DNA from: Occultella aeris
GTDB lineage: Bacteria > Actinomycetota > Actinomycetes > Actinomycetales > Beutenbergiaceae
Length of the DNA stretch: 64,000 bases
Reading direction: 5' to 3'
NCBI RefSeq assembly: GCF_902703175.1
Contig: NZ_CACRYJ010000066.1
Span: 27,967-91,966, forward strand
Part shown: positions 8,585-17,206 of the stretch, in pieces
Layout: each line of letters starts with the position of its first letter
Numbering within the stretch: position 1 is the stretch's first letter
Program-made: the position numbers and the translations under genes
Notes under the pieces: generated by a model
The model's database searches: none
What the model was told of the DNA's origin: nothing
What the model saw: only the letters and a program-made list of their open reading frames with translations

Positions 8585-9627
8585 TGAGCGAACGGCTGCT
8601 GACCGAGAGCGAGGTGCCCGGGCCAATCGAGGAACCCGTGGTGGTGCACGGCACCTCTGCCGAGCCGCGGTGGAAGAAGCTGCCCCTGGTCTGGCAGCTG
8701 CGGCGAAGCGTCGGCCTGCAGCGCGGCATGCTCGTGGCGGGTCTGGCGCTGTGCGTGCTGTTCCTGCTGCTGGCCGTGTTCGCCCCGCTGATCGCGCCCT
8801 ACTCCTACAACCAGCTCTCCGGGCCGGACGGGAACTTCCCCCGCCAGGCGCCCCCCTCGGCCGAGTTCGTCTGGGGCACCACGGTGGGCGGCTACGACGT
8901 GTTCTCCCGGGTGATCTGGGGCGCGCGGACGGCGCTGCTGGTCGTCGTGGTGGCGATCATCGGATCCCTGTTCCTCGGGGTCCTGCTGGGGCTGGTCTCC
9001 GGCTACCTCGGCGGCTGGCTGGATCGGGTGCTGGTCACCATCGCGGACGCGATCTACGCGTTCCCGTCCCTGCTGCTGGCGATCGTGCTGTCCATCGTCA
9101 TCTCCGGCGGTCGGGCCAGCTTCCTCGGTGGCATCCTCGCGGCCGGCCTGTCCATCACCGTGGTGTTCGTGCCGCAGTACTTCCGGGTGGTGCGCGCCGA
9201 GACGGTACGCCTCAAGGCCGAGCCCTTCGTGGAGTCGGCCCGCGTGATCGGCACCTCCACGCCGCGCATCCTGACCCGGCACGTGCTCCGCAACTCGACC
9301 CGGTCCCTGCCGCTGATCCTCACCCTGAACGCCTCCGAAGCCATCCTCACCCTGGCCGGACTCGGCTTCCTCGGGTTCGGCATCAACCCGACGGCGGGCG
9401 CCGAATGGGGCTACGACCTGAACCGGGCGATCTCCGATGTGGCGAGTGGCATCTGGTGGACCGGTGTGTTCCCCGGCGCCGCCATCGTGCTGCTGGTGCT
9501 CGGCGTCACCCTGGTCGGCGAGAGCCTGAACGACCTCTCCGATCCCCGGCTGCGGATCCGACGGCGGGTCAAGGGCGTGCTCACCATCCCACCGCCGGAG
9601 CCGGCCACCGAAGGAGCATCGACATGA
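8584..9627 (+). CDS. ABC importer permease, DppC/OppC type
   Basis: A 347-residue permease of the DppC class. A cytoplasmic N terminus of about 45 residues precedes the first helix (VAGLALCVLFLLLAVFAPLI). The family motif FVWGTTVGGYDVFSRVIWGAR (GTD..GRDV..R region) and the coupling loop EPFVESARVIGTSTPRIL are present. The last residues (DPRLRIRRR) are the usual C-terminal signature. Start ATG overlaps the stop of the DppB-like gene, and its own stop overlaps the start of the ATPase gene (ATGA), so all are translationally coupled. Confidence 0.95.
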   Translation: MSERLLTESEVPGPIEEPVVVHGTSAEPRWKKLPLVWQLRRSVGLQRGMLVAGLALCVLFLLLAVFAPLIAPYSYNQLSGPDGNFPRQAPPSAEFVWGTTVGGYDVFSRVIWGARTALLVVVVAIIGSLFLGVLLGLVSGYLGGWLDRVLVTIADAIYAFPSLLLAIVLSIVISGGRASFLGGILAAGLSITVVFVPQYFRVVRAETVRLKAEPFVESARVIGTSTPRILTRHVLRNSTRSLPLILTLNASEAILTLAGLGFLGFGINPTAGAEWGYDLNRAISDVASGIWWTGVFPGAAIVLLVLGVTLVGESLNDLSDPRLRIRRRVKGVLTIPPPEPATEGAST

Positions 9628-11291
9628 GCGCCGTCGTGGACATCAAGGACCTGCACGTCACCTTCGCCACGGACGGGGATCCGGTCACCGCCGTCGACGG
9701 GGTGAGCCTGCAGGTGCAGCCCGGTGAGGTGCTCGCCATCGTCGGCGAGTCCGGCTCGGGCAAGACGGTCACGGCGAAGACCATCCTGCGGCTGCTCCCG
9801 GAGACGGCCACGGTCGACGGCGCCGTGATCCTGGCCGGCAACGATGTGGTGACCCTCGGTGCCACCGAGATGCGGCGGGTCCGGGGCCGGGACGTGGCCA
9901 TGGTGTTCCAGGAACCTTCGGCCGCGCTGAACCCGGTCTACACGGTGGGCTGGCAGATCGCCGAGGGGCTGCGTGCCCATGGCGCCGTCTCCAAGAAGGA
10001 CGCCCGCCGCCGTGCCATCGAGGTTCTGGACCGGGTGGGCATCCCGGACGCGGAGATCCGGGTGGATCAGTACCCGCACCAGTTCTCCGGCGGACAGAAG
10101 CAGCGCATCGTCATCGCGATGGCGCTCGTCCTCGGCCCCAAGGTCATCGTCGCCGACGAACCGACAACGGCGCTGGACGTGACCGTGCAGGCCGAGATCC
10201 TGGACCTGCTGCGCCGGGTCCGGGACGAGTTCGGCTCCTCGATCGTGCTGATCACCCACAACATGGGTGTGGTCGCCGATCTCGCGGACCGGGTCGCGGT
10301 GATGTACCAGGGCAAGCTGGTGGAACAGGCCAGTGCACTCGAGCTGTTCGCCCGACCGCAGCATCCGTACACGCGCGCGCTGCTCGCCGCGGTGCCGCGG
10401 CTGCAGGCGCACACGAACGAGCCCGACGGCGGCCCTGCCGCTGCGACGTCGGCCGGCGCGCCCGCGGTGGCCGCCGTCGTGGCCGCCCAGGATCTGGAAG
10501 TGGTCTACCCCGGGCGGTTCGGTCGGAGCGGGTTCCGCGCCGTCAACCGGGTCAGCCTGCAGATCGCGCCCGGCGAGGTGGTCGGCCTGGTGGGTGAGTC
10601 CGGCTCCGGGAAGACGACGATCGGGCGGGCGATCGCCGGTCTGACCCCGGCCACCGGTGGCTCGTTGCAGGTCCTCGGCCACGAGATGGTCGGGTTCCGC
10701 GAGCGCGAGTTCCGCCCCCTGCGGGCACGTCTCGGGTTCGTGTTCCAGGATCCGGCCACGAGCTTCAACCCGCTGCTGACGATCGGTGACTGCGTGGCCG
10801 AGCCCCTGGTGGTGCACGGCCGGTTCCCGGACGTGAACGCGGCCCGGGACCGGGTCCACGAGCTGCTCGATGCGGTGCACCTGCCCACCCAGTACGCCGG
10901 CCGCTACCCGCACGAGCTCTCCGGCGGGCAGCGCCAGCGGGCCAGCCTGGCCCGGGCGCTCGCCCTCGATCCCGAGTTGCTGATCGCGGACGAGCCCACG
11001 TCGGCGTTGGACGTCTCGGTGCAGGCGAGGGTGCTCGAGGTGTTCGCGGAGCTGCAGGGACGCCTCGGGTTCGCGACGTTGTTCATCAGCCACGACCTCG
11101 CCGTGGTGGCGATGGTGGCGGACCGGGTCGGTGTGCTGCACCGGGGCGAACTGGTGGAGGAGGGCACCAGCGAGCAGGTGCTCGGTGCACCGACGCACCC
11201 GTACACGCAGCGCCTGCTCGCGTCGGTACCGGTACCGGACCCGGTGGTACAGAAGGAGCGGCGACTCGCCCTGGCCGAGCTCGAGGGCTGA
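9624..11291 (+). CDS. Dual-ATPase ABC importer protein (DppD-DppF fusion)
   Basis: A 555-residue protein holding both nucleotide-binding domains of the peptide importer. Domain 1 (about 1-265): Walker A GESGSGKT, signature FSGGQKQR, Walker B VIVADEPTTALD, H-loop LITHNMG. Domain 2 (about 285-555): Walker A GESGSGKTT, signature LSGGQRQR, Walker B LLIADEPTSALD, H-loop FISHDLA. Both sites look intact. Each domain ends in the oligopeptide-type tail (HPYTRALLAAVP and HPYTQRLLASVP). ATG 9624 was chosen because AAGGAG lies at 9611-9616 and it gives an ATGA overlap with the permease gene. Single-chain ATPases are common in actinobacterial peptide importers. Confidence 0.95.
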   Translation: MSAVVDIKDLHVTFATDGDPVTAVDGVSLQVQPGEVLAIVGESGSGKTVTAKTILRLLPETATVDGAVILAGNDVVTLGATEMRRVRGRDVAMVFQEPSAALNPVYTVGWQIAEGLRAHGAVSKKDARRRAIEVLDRVGIPDAEIRVDQYPHQFSGGQKQRIVIAMALVLGPKVIVADEPTTALDVTVQAEILDLLRRVRDEFGSSIVLITHNMGVVADLADRVAVMYQGKLVEQASALELFARPQHPYTRALLAAVPRLQAHTNEPDGGPAAATSAGAPAVAAVVAAQDLEVVYPGRFGRSGFRAVNRVSLQIAPGEVVGLVGESGSGKTTIGRAIAGLTPATGGSLQVLGHEMVGFREREFRPLRARLGFVFQDPATSFNPLLTIGDCVAEPLVVHGRFPDVNAARDRVHELLDAVHLPTQYAGRYPHELSGGQRQRASLARALALDPELLIADEPTSALDVSVQARVLEVFAELQGRLGFATLFISHDLAVVAMVADRVGVLHRGELVEEGTSEQVLGAPTHPYTQRLLASVPVPDPVVQKERRLALAELEG

Positions 11292-11328
11292 CGCTCGGCG
11301 GGTGTGGCCGGACCGGGGGTGGTAGCCG

Positions 11329-12150
11329 TCAGCGGCTCCGGGTGGCCCAGAACGCGACCGCCGCGGCGGCTGCGACGTTCAAGGAGTCCACGCCACCGGC
11401 CATCGGGATCCGCACGGTCCGGTCGCACGCCGCGATGGTTCGGGCCTTGAGCCCGTGCCCCTCGGCGCCGAGCACCATGGCGAGCCGCTCCGGCGGGTCG
11501 TCCGCGAGCTCGTCCAGGGTGATCGAGTCGTCGTCGAGCGCCAGGGCGGCCGTGACGAACCCGGCGTCGCGCAGTGCGTCGATCCCGTCGGGCCAAGGGT
11601 CCACGCGCGTCCACGGCACCTGGAACACGGTGCCCATCGAGACCCGCACGGACCGCCGGTAGAACGGGTCGGCGCACCGGGGTGTGACCAGCACCGCATC
11701 CACCCCGAGCCCGGCGGCGCTGCGGAACGCCGCGCCGACGTTCGTGTGGTCCACGATGTCCTCGAGGATCGCGACCCGCCGAGCCCCGGCCACGATCTGC
11801 GCCACCGGCGCGAGGGCGGGGCGGTGCATGGCCGCGAGCGCACCGCGGTGCAGGTGGAAGCCGGTGATCTCCTGGAGCAGGTCCTGCTCGGCCAGGTAGA
11901 CCGGGATGTCCCCGTGCTCCCCGGCACCGACCTGCGCCAGCAGCGGCTCCAGGTCCGGGAGCCACTTGGGCTCGAGCAGGAAGGAGCGGGGCCGGTGCCC
12001 GGCTGCCACGGCCCGGCCGATCACCGTGGAGCTCTCGGCGATGTACATGCCACGCTCGGGCTCGCTGCGCGAGCGCAGCGCCACGTCGGTCAGGCTGGTG
12101 TAGTCGGCGAGTTCGGCGGATCCGAGATCAGTGAGTGGGACGATCGGCAC
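11329..12150 (-). CDS. SPOUT (TrmH/SpoU) family RNA 2'-O-methyltransferase
   Basis: A 273-residue protein with GTG start. About 110 N-terminal residues form a substrate-binding region (GMYIAESSTVIGRAVAAG). The C-terminal SPOUT domain carries the three TrmH motifs: NVGAAFRSAAGLGVDAVL with the catalytic-type Asn/Arg, MVLGAEGHGL, and IPMAGGVDSLNVAAAAAV, which builds the trefoil-knot AdoMet site. It probably methylates a ribose in rRNA or tRNA; the exact nucleotide cannot be told. It converges on the importer operon and lies 10 bp downstream of the glycosyltransferase gene, with which it may share a transcript. Confidence 0.9.
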   Translation of the reverse strand: MPIVPLTDLGSAELADYTSLTDVALRSRSEPERGMYIAESSTVIGRAVAAGHRPRSFLLEPKWLPDLEPLLAQVGAGEHGDIPVYLAEQDLLQEITGFHLHRGALAAMHRPALAPVAQIVAGARRVAILEDIVDHTNVGAAFRSAAGLGVDAVLVTPRCADPFYRRSVRVSMGTVFQVPWTRVDPWPDGIDALRDAGFVTAALALDDDSITLDELADDPPERLAMVLGAEGHGLKARTIAACDRTVRIPMAGGVDSLNVAAAAAVAFWATRSR

Positions 12151-12160
12151 GCCCGCGAGA

Positions 12161-13336
12161 CTAACGGGTGATCAGCCGGCGCCGCATGGGTCGTCCGCCG
12201 GAGGCGATCCGATCCCGGGCGGCGAACTCGATCGCGTTCGCGTAGTGCTGGGTCACCTCGGCGTTGACCGCATCCCAGGTCCGGGGTGCGGTGGACTCCC
12301 GCGCCGCGAGGCCCATCATGGTGCGGCGCACCGGGTCTGCGACAAGGGTGGCGACCGCTCGTCGCATCGCGGCCAGGTCACCCGGCGGGAAGAGGAAGCC
12401 GTTCTGCCCGTCCGCGATCAGGTCGATCGGCCCGCCCCGTGCCGGTGCCACCGCGGGCACGCCGCTGGCCTGGGCCTCCTGGATGGTCTGGGCGAACGTG
12501 TCCATCTCACCGGTGTGCACGAACACGTCGAGGCTGGCCATCATGCGGGTCAGATCCGCGCCCTCGAGCCGACCGGTGAAGGTCGCGTCCGGCAGTGCCC
12601 GCATGATCTGGTCACGGCGCGGCCCGTCGCCGACCACCACCAGGCGCACGCCCGGCAGGTTCTGCAGCACGGCCAGGTCCTCGACCTGTTTCTCCCGCGC
12701 CAGCCGGCCGACATACCCGACCACGACCTCGTCCCCGCGCGCCACCGTGGCCCGCAGAGCGTCGTCGCGGTGCACCGGCGAGAACCGGTCCCGGTCCACC
12801 CCGTGCGGCCAGACCGCGACCCGGTGCACGCCCCGGTCGATCAGCTGGTTGCAGGCGTACGACGACGGCGCGAGCGAGAGCGTGGCGCTCTTGTGGATGT
12901 CCTCGATCCGGCGCCACAGCAGCGGTTCGATCTGGCGCACCTTGTACCGCTTCGCGTAGCTGGGCACCTCGGTCTGGTACACCGCTACGGACGGCAGACC
13001 GAGTGACTGCGCTGCCCCGATCGCCTGCCAGCCGAGCACGAACGGCGCGGCCAGGTGCACCACGTCCGGACCGAAGTAGCGCAGGTGCTCCTCAAGGGTC
13101 CGTACCCGCGGGTTGGACAGCCGCATCTCGGCGTAGCCCGGCAGCGGCACCGCCCGGTAACGACGCACGGTCGCGCCGGCGTACTCGGCGACGGCGTGCT
13201 CGCCACGGCCCGGGGCCGGCGCCAGGACCAGCACGTCCTCGCCCCGCACGTCCAGGTACTCCAGCAGCCGCAGCAGGGTCACGGTCACCCCGTTGGCCTG
13301 GGGAAGGAACGACTCGGCTACCACGGCGATGCGCAT
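12161..13336 (-). CDS. GT4 glycosyltransferase resembling GDP-mannose-dependent mannosyltransferase MgtA
   Basis: A 391-residue two-Rossmann-domain (GT-B) glycosyltransferase. The N terminus, MRIAVVAESFLPQANGVT, closely follows the actinobacterial MgtA/PimB' type, which adds mannose to glycolipid acceptors in the envelope. The C-terminal donor domain has VVGYVGRLAREKQVEDLAVL, VVVGDGPRRD and the EX7E region in QEAQASGVPAVAPARGGP. Start ATG 13336 is placed by this conserved N terminus; residues upstream of it in the open frame look unrelated. No strong ribosome site is visible. The sugar and acceptor are inferred from similarity only. Confidence 0.85.
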   Translation of the reverse strand: MRIAVVAESFLPQANGVTVTLLRLLEYLDVRGEDVLVLAPAPGRGEHAVAEYAGATVRRYRAVPLPGYAEMRLSNPRVRTLEEHLRYFGPDVVHLAAPFVLGWQAIGAAQSLGLPSVAVYQTEVPSYAKRYKVRQIEPLLWRRIEDIHKSATLSLAPSSYACNQLIDRGVHRVAVWPHGVDRDRFSPVHRDDALRATVARGDEVVVGYVGRLAREKQVEDLAVLQNLPGVRLVVVGDGPRRDQIMRALPDATFTGRLEGADLTRMMASLDVFVHTGEMDTFAQTIQEAQASGVPAVAPARGGPIDLIADGQNGFLFPPGDLAAMRRAVATLVADPVRRTMMGLAARESTAPRTWDAVNAEVTQHYANAIEFAARDRIASGGRPMRRRLITR

Positions 13337-13381
13337 AGGCCGATCGTGGCAGAAGCGGGCCGCGTAGCGTATCCACCGCGC

Positions 13382-13395
13382 GGGTGATGTCACCC
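13382..13395. terminator. Inverted repeat between ABC exporter operon and GT4 gene
   Basis: GGGTGA (13382-13387) and TCACCC (13390-13395) form a perfect stem with a 2-base centre, flanked by partly complementary CGC/GCG. It lies in the 92-bp gap downstream of the exporter gene on the minus strand. It may end that operon or be a protein-binding palindrome; there is no clear T-run. Confidence 0.4.
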
Positions 13396-13428
13396 GACGC
13401 GTTGTCGAACTTCAGGTGTACGACGGCG

Positions 13429-15453
13429 TCAGTCCACCTCGGCCGCGGCCGCGGCGAACTGGGCCTGGTACAGGCGGGCGTAGGCGCCGCCGGCCGCGAT
13501 CAGCTCGTCGTGGTTGCCCTTCTCGACGATCGAGCCCTGCTCCATCACCAGGATGATGTCGGCATCCCGGATGGTGGAGAGCCTGTGCGCGATGACGAAG
13601 CTGGTGCGCCCGCGCCGGAGCGCGTTCATGGCCTCCTGGACGAGTACCTCGGTGCGGGTGTCCACCGAGGAGGTGGCCTCGTCGAGGATGAGGATCGCGG
13701 GGTCCGCCAGGAACGCCCGCGCGATGGTCAGGAGCTGCTTCTCCCCCGCGCTGACCGCGGTGCCGTTGGTGCCCTCGTCGTCCAGCCTGGTCTCGTAGCC
13801 GTCCGGCAGGGTCCGTACGAACGGGTCCACGTGGGTGGCCTCGGCGGCGGCGACGAGCTCGGCCTCGGTCACTTCGCGGTGGGTGCCGTAGCTGATGTTG
13901 TCCGCGATGGAGCCACCGAACAGCCAGGTGTCCTGCAGGACCATGCCGATGTTCGAGCGCAGCCCGGCGCGGGTCAGGTCGCGGGTGTCCACGCCGTCGA
14001 TCGTGATCCGACCACCGTCCACCTCGTAGAACCGCATGATCAGGTTCACCAGGGTGGTCTTGCCGGCCCCGGTCGGGCCGACGATCGCGATAGTCTGCCC
14101 GGGCTCGGCCACGAAGGACAGGCCCTCGATCAGCGGCCGCTCCGGTGTGTAGCTGAAGGACACGTCCTCGAACGCGACCCGGCCCTGGACCGTCTCCAGC
14201 GTGGCCGGGGCTACCGGGTCCGCGGACTCCTCCGGCGCGTCCAGCAGTTCGAAGACACGCTCGGCCGAGGCTGCCCCGGACTGCAGCAGGTTCATCATCG
14301 AGGCGATCTGGGTGATCGGCTGGGAGAACTGGCGCGAGTACTGGATGAAGGCCTGCACGTCACCGAGGCTCATCTGTCCGGACGCCACCCGGAGTCCACC
14401 GACCACGGCCACCACCACGTACCCGAGGTTGGACACGAAGCCCATCACGGGCTGGATGGTGCCGGTGATGAACTGCGCCTTGAAACTGGCCTCGTAGAGT
14501 TTCGTGTTCTCCTGCTCGAACGTCTGCCGGGCGGTCGCCTCGTGGCCGAAGACCTTCACGAGGGAGTGCCCGGTGTACATCTCCTCGACGTGCGAGTTCA
14601 CGGTGCCGGTGCGCTTCCACTGCTCCACGAACTGGGGCTGGGAGCGCTTGGCGATCTGGGCGACCACCACGGCCGACAGCGGGATCGTCACGAGCGCCAC
14701 CAGTGCCAGGATCCACGAGATGTAGAACATCATGAACAGCACGCCGACCACGGTCAGCACCGAGGTGATCAGCTGTGAAAGCGACTGCTGCAACGTCTGG
14801 GCGATGTTGTCGATGTCGTTCGTGACCCGGGAGAGCACCTCACCGCGGGCCTGCTTGTCGAAGTAGCTGAGCGGCAGCCGCGCCAGCTTCGTCTCGGAGC
14901 GTTCCCGCAGGTCGTAGACGGTCTGCTGGACCACCTTGGTCGTGATCCGGCCCTGCAGCCAGCTGAACAGGAACGACGCGGCATACACGGCCAGGACCAC
15001 GCCGAGCAACTGGGCGAGCCGGGTGAAGTCGATGCCCTGCCCGGGGATCAGGTTCGGCATCCCGCTGATCAGGTCCGCCTGGGCGTCCATCCCCTGCGAC
15101 CGCAGGTACTCGACCAGTTCCGGCTGGGTCAGGCCCGGCTCGAACTGGCTCCCGATGAAGCCCTCGAAGATGGCGTTCGTCGCGTTCCCGAGCAACTTCG
15201 GGCCGACCACGACGAGCGCCGTGGAGACGACGCCGAACCCGATCGCCACGATGACCGCGACCCGCTGGGGACGCAGCTCCGAGACGATCCTTCGCAGGGT
15301 GCCGCCGAAGTTCATCGCCTTCTCGGCCGGCATCCCGATCCCGCCGCCGGGGCCGTGCGCCTGGGGCCGGCGCGCCGCGGGCTTGACCGAAGCCTTCAGC
15401 TCGGAGTCGTCTGCGCGCTCGCCGCTGGTGACATCGCGATCGTCGGTGCTCAT
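13429..15453 (-). CDS. Heterodimeric ABC exporter, subunit with canonical catalytic residues
   Basis: A 674-residue half-exporter: cytoplasmic N terminus of about 60 residues, six-helix exporter membrane domain, then an ATPase domain. Walker A GPTGAGKTTL and Walker B ILILDEATSSVD with the catalytic Glu and H-loop VIAHRLST are intact, but the signature reads VSAGEKQ instead of LSGGQ. Paired with the next gene this gives one normal and one degenerate ATP site. The large extracellular loop after helix 1 (GSQFEPGLTQPELVEYLRSQG) is unusual in size. Start ATG 15453 overlaps the stop of the partner gene (ATGA). Likely drug or lipid export; substrate unknown. Confidence 0.92.
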   Translation of the reverse strand: MSTDDRDVTSGERADDSELKASVKPAARRPQAHGPGGGIGMPAEKAMNFGGTLRRIVSELRPQRVAVIVAIGFGVVSTALVVVGPKLLGNATNAIFEGFIGSQFEPGLTQPELVEYLRSQGMDAQADLISGMPNLIPGQGIDFTRLAQLLGVVLAVYAASFLFSWLQGRITTKVVQQTVYDLRERSETKLARLPLSYFDKQARGEVLSRVTNDIDNIAQTLQQSLSQLITSVLTVVGVLFMMFYISWILALVALVTIPLSAVVVAQIAKRSQPQFVEQWKRTGTVNSHVEEMYTGHSLVKVFGHEATARQTFEQENTKLYEASFKAQFITGTIQPVMGFVSNLGYVVVAVVGGLRVASGQMSLGDVQAFIQYSRQFSQPITQIASMMNLLQSGAASAERVFELLDAPEESADPVAPATLETVQGRVAFEDVSFSYTPERPLIEGLSFVAEPGQTIAIVGPTGAGKTTLVNLIMRFYEVDGGRITIDGVDTRDLTRAGLRSNIGMVLQDTWLFGGSIADNISYGTHREVTEAELVAAAEATHVDPFVRTLPDGYETRLDDEGTNGTAVSAGEKQLLTIARAFLADPAILILDEATSSVDTRTEVLVQEAMNALRRGRTSFVIAHRLSTIRDADIILVMEQGSIVEKGNHDELIAAGGAYARLYQAQFAAAAAEVD

Positions 15454-17180
15454 GCCGCCTCCGCCGCGGTCAGCTGGGAGGAGACGATCTCCTGGTAGGT
15501 CTCGTTCGTCGCGAGGAGCTCTTCGTGCGTGCCCCGGCCCACCACCCGGCCGTGCTCGAGCACCAGGATCTGGTCCGCGTCCCGGATCGTCGAGACCCGC
15601 TGGGCCACGATGATCACGCTGGCGTCCCGCGTCCGCGGTCTCAGCGCCGACCGCAGCGCCGCGTCCGTGGCGTAGTCCAACGCGGAGAAGGAGTCGTCGA
15701 ACAGGTAGATGGAGGGCTTGCGGATCAGGGCTCGCGCGATCGCCAGGCGTTGGCGCTGCCCACCGGAGACGTTCGTGCCGCCCTGCGCGATCTCCGCCTC
15801 CAGGCCGCCGTCCATGGACCGGACGAAGTTCTCGGCCTGCGCCACCCTCAGCGCGTCCCACATCTCCTCGTCGGTGGCGTCCTCACGCCCGTACCGCAGG
15901 TTCGAGGCGACCGTCCCGGAGAACAGGTACGGCTTCTGCGGGATCAGCCCGATCTCCCCGGTGATGATCTCCGGGGCGATGTCCCGCACGTCGATCCCGT
16001 CGATGCGCACGGCACCCTCGGAGGCGTCGAACAGCCGGGGTACCAGGTTCAACAAGGTGGTCTTGCCGGAACCTGTGGACCCGATGATCGCCGTTGTCCG
16101 GCCAGGCTCGGCCCGGAACGAGACCCCGTGCAGCACCGAGGCCTCGGCCCCCGGGTAGTGGAAGTCGACGGTGTCGAACTCCACGGCGCCGCGCACCTGG
16201 GCGGGCCGCTTCGGGTCGAGGGGTGCCAGCACGGTCGGTTCCGATCCGAGGACCTCGTCGATCCGCTCACCCGAGACCACGGCCCGCGGAGCGAACATGA
16301 ACATCATCGTCGCCATCATCACGGCGAACAGGATGAACATCAGATAGCTGAGGAACGCCACGATGGACCCGATCTCCATCGCACCAGAGTCCACACGCTG
16401 GGCGCCGAACCACATCACTCCGACGGATGCGACGTTCACGATCAGCATGACCAGCGGGATCGCGAACGCGAGCACCCAGCCCACCCTGATCGCGACGTCC
16501 CGCAGCGCCGTGTTCGCCACGGCGAACCGGGCCTGCTCGTCGCCCTCCTTCACGAACGCCCGGACCACCCGGATCCCGGTGATCTGCTCGCGCAGGATCC
16601 CGTTGATGGAGTCGATCCGCTTCTGCATACTGCGGAAGTAGGGCACCATCCGGCCGGCCACGAGGGCCATGGTGCCGCCGAGCACCGGCACCACGACGAC
16701 GAGCAGCAACGACAGCCCGGTGTCCTCCTGGACCGCCATGATGATGCCGCCGACGAGCATGATCGGCGCCGTGATGATCATGGTCAGGGACATGAACACG
16801 AACATCTGCACCTGCTGCACGTCGTTCGTGGAGCGGGTGATCAGCGACGGCGTACCGAGCGCGGACATCTCCTGGGCGGAGAAGTCCATGATCCGCCCGA
16901 ACAGGGCCTCGCGCAGGTCACGCCCGAGGGCCATCGCCGTCCGCGCACCGAAGTAGATGGCGATCACGTTCGCGACCATCTGCACCAGCGAGATGCCCAG
17001 CATGATGGCGCCGGTGCGCATGATGAAGTCGGTATCGCCAGTGACCACACCCTGATCGATGATGCGGGCGTTCAGCGTCGGCAGGTACAGCGCGGCGAGC
17101 GTCTGTACCAGCTGCAGGACGCTGACGATCACGATCGCCGACGTGTACGGTCTCAGGAAGTTGCGGACCAGTCGAAGCAC
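15450..17180 (-). CDS. Heterodimeric ABC exporter, subunit with degenerate ATPase residues
   Basis: A 576-residue half-exporter, translated first and coupled to its partner by an ATGA overlap. Six membrane helices are followed by an ATPase domain with Walker A GSTGSGKTTL and a canonical signature NVSGGQRQR. Walker B reads IYLFDDSFSALD, so the catalytic Glu is Asp, and the H-loop reads VAQRVST, with Gln in place of His. These are the substitutions known for the non-hydrolysing site of asymmetric heterodimeric exporters. The upstream 26 bp to the SPFH gene contain no visible terminator. Confidence 0.92.
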   Translation of the reverse strand: MLRLVRNFLRPYTSAIVIVSVLQLVQTLAALYLPTLNARIIDQGVVTGDTDFIMRTGAIMLGISLVQMVANVIAIYFGARTAMALGRDLREALFGRIMDFSAQEMSALGTPSLITRSTNDVQQVQMFVFMSLTMIITAPIMLVGGIIMAVQEDTGLSLLLVVVVPVLGGTMALVAGRMVPYFRSMQKRIDSINGILREQITGIRVVRAFVKEGDEQARFAVANTALRDVAIRVGWVLAFAIPLVMLIVNVASVGVMWFGAQRVDSGAMEIGSIVAFLSYLMFILFAVMMATMMFMFAPRAVVSGERIDEVLGSEPTVLAPLDPKRPAQVRGAVEFDTVDFHYPGAEASVLHGVSFRAEPGRTTAIIGSTGSGKTTLLNLVPRLFDASEGAVRIDGIDVRDIAPEIITGEIGLIPQKPYLFSGTVASNLRYGREDATDEEMWDALRVAQAENFVRSMDGGLEAEIAQGGTNVSGGQRQRLAIARALIRKPSIYLFDDSFSALDYATDAALRSALRPRTRDASVIIVAQRVSTIRDADQILVLEHGRVVGRGTHEELLATNETYQEIVSSQLTAAEAA

Positions 17181-17206
17181 ACGGTGACGTTACACCGCGA
17201 GCGCAG

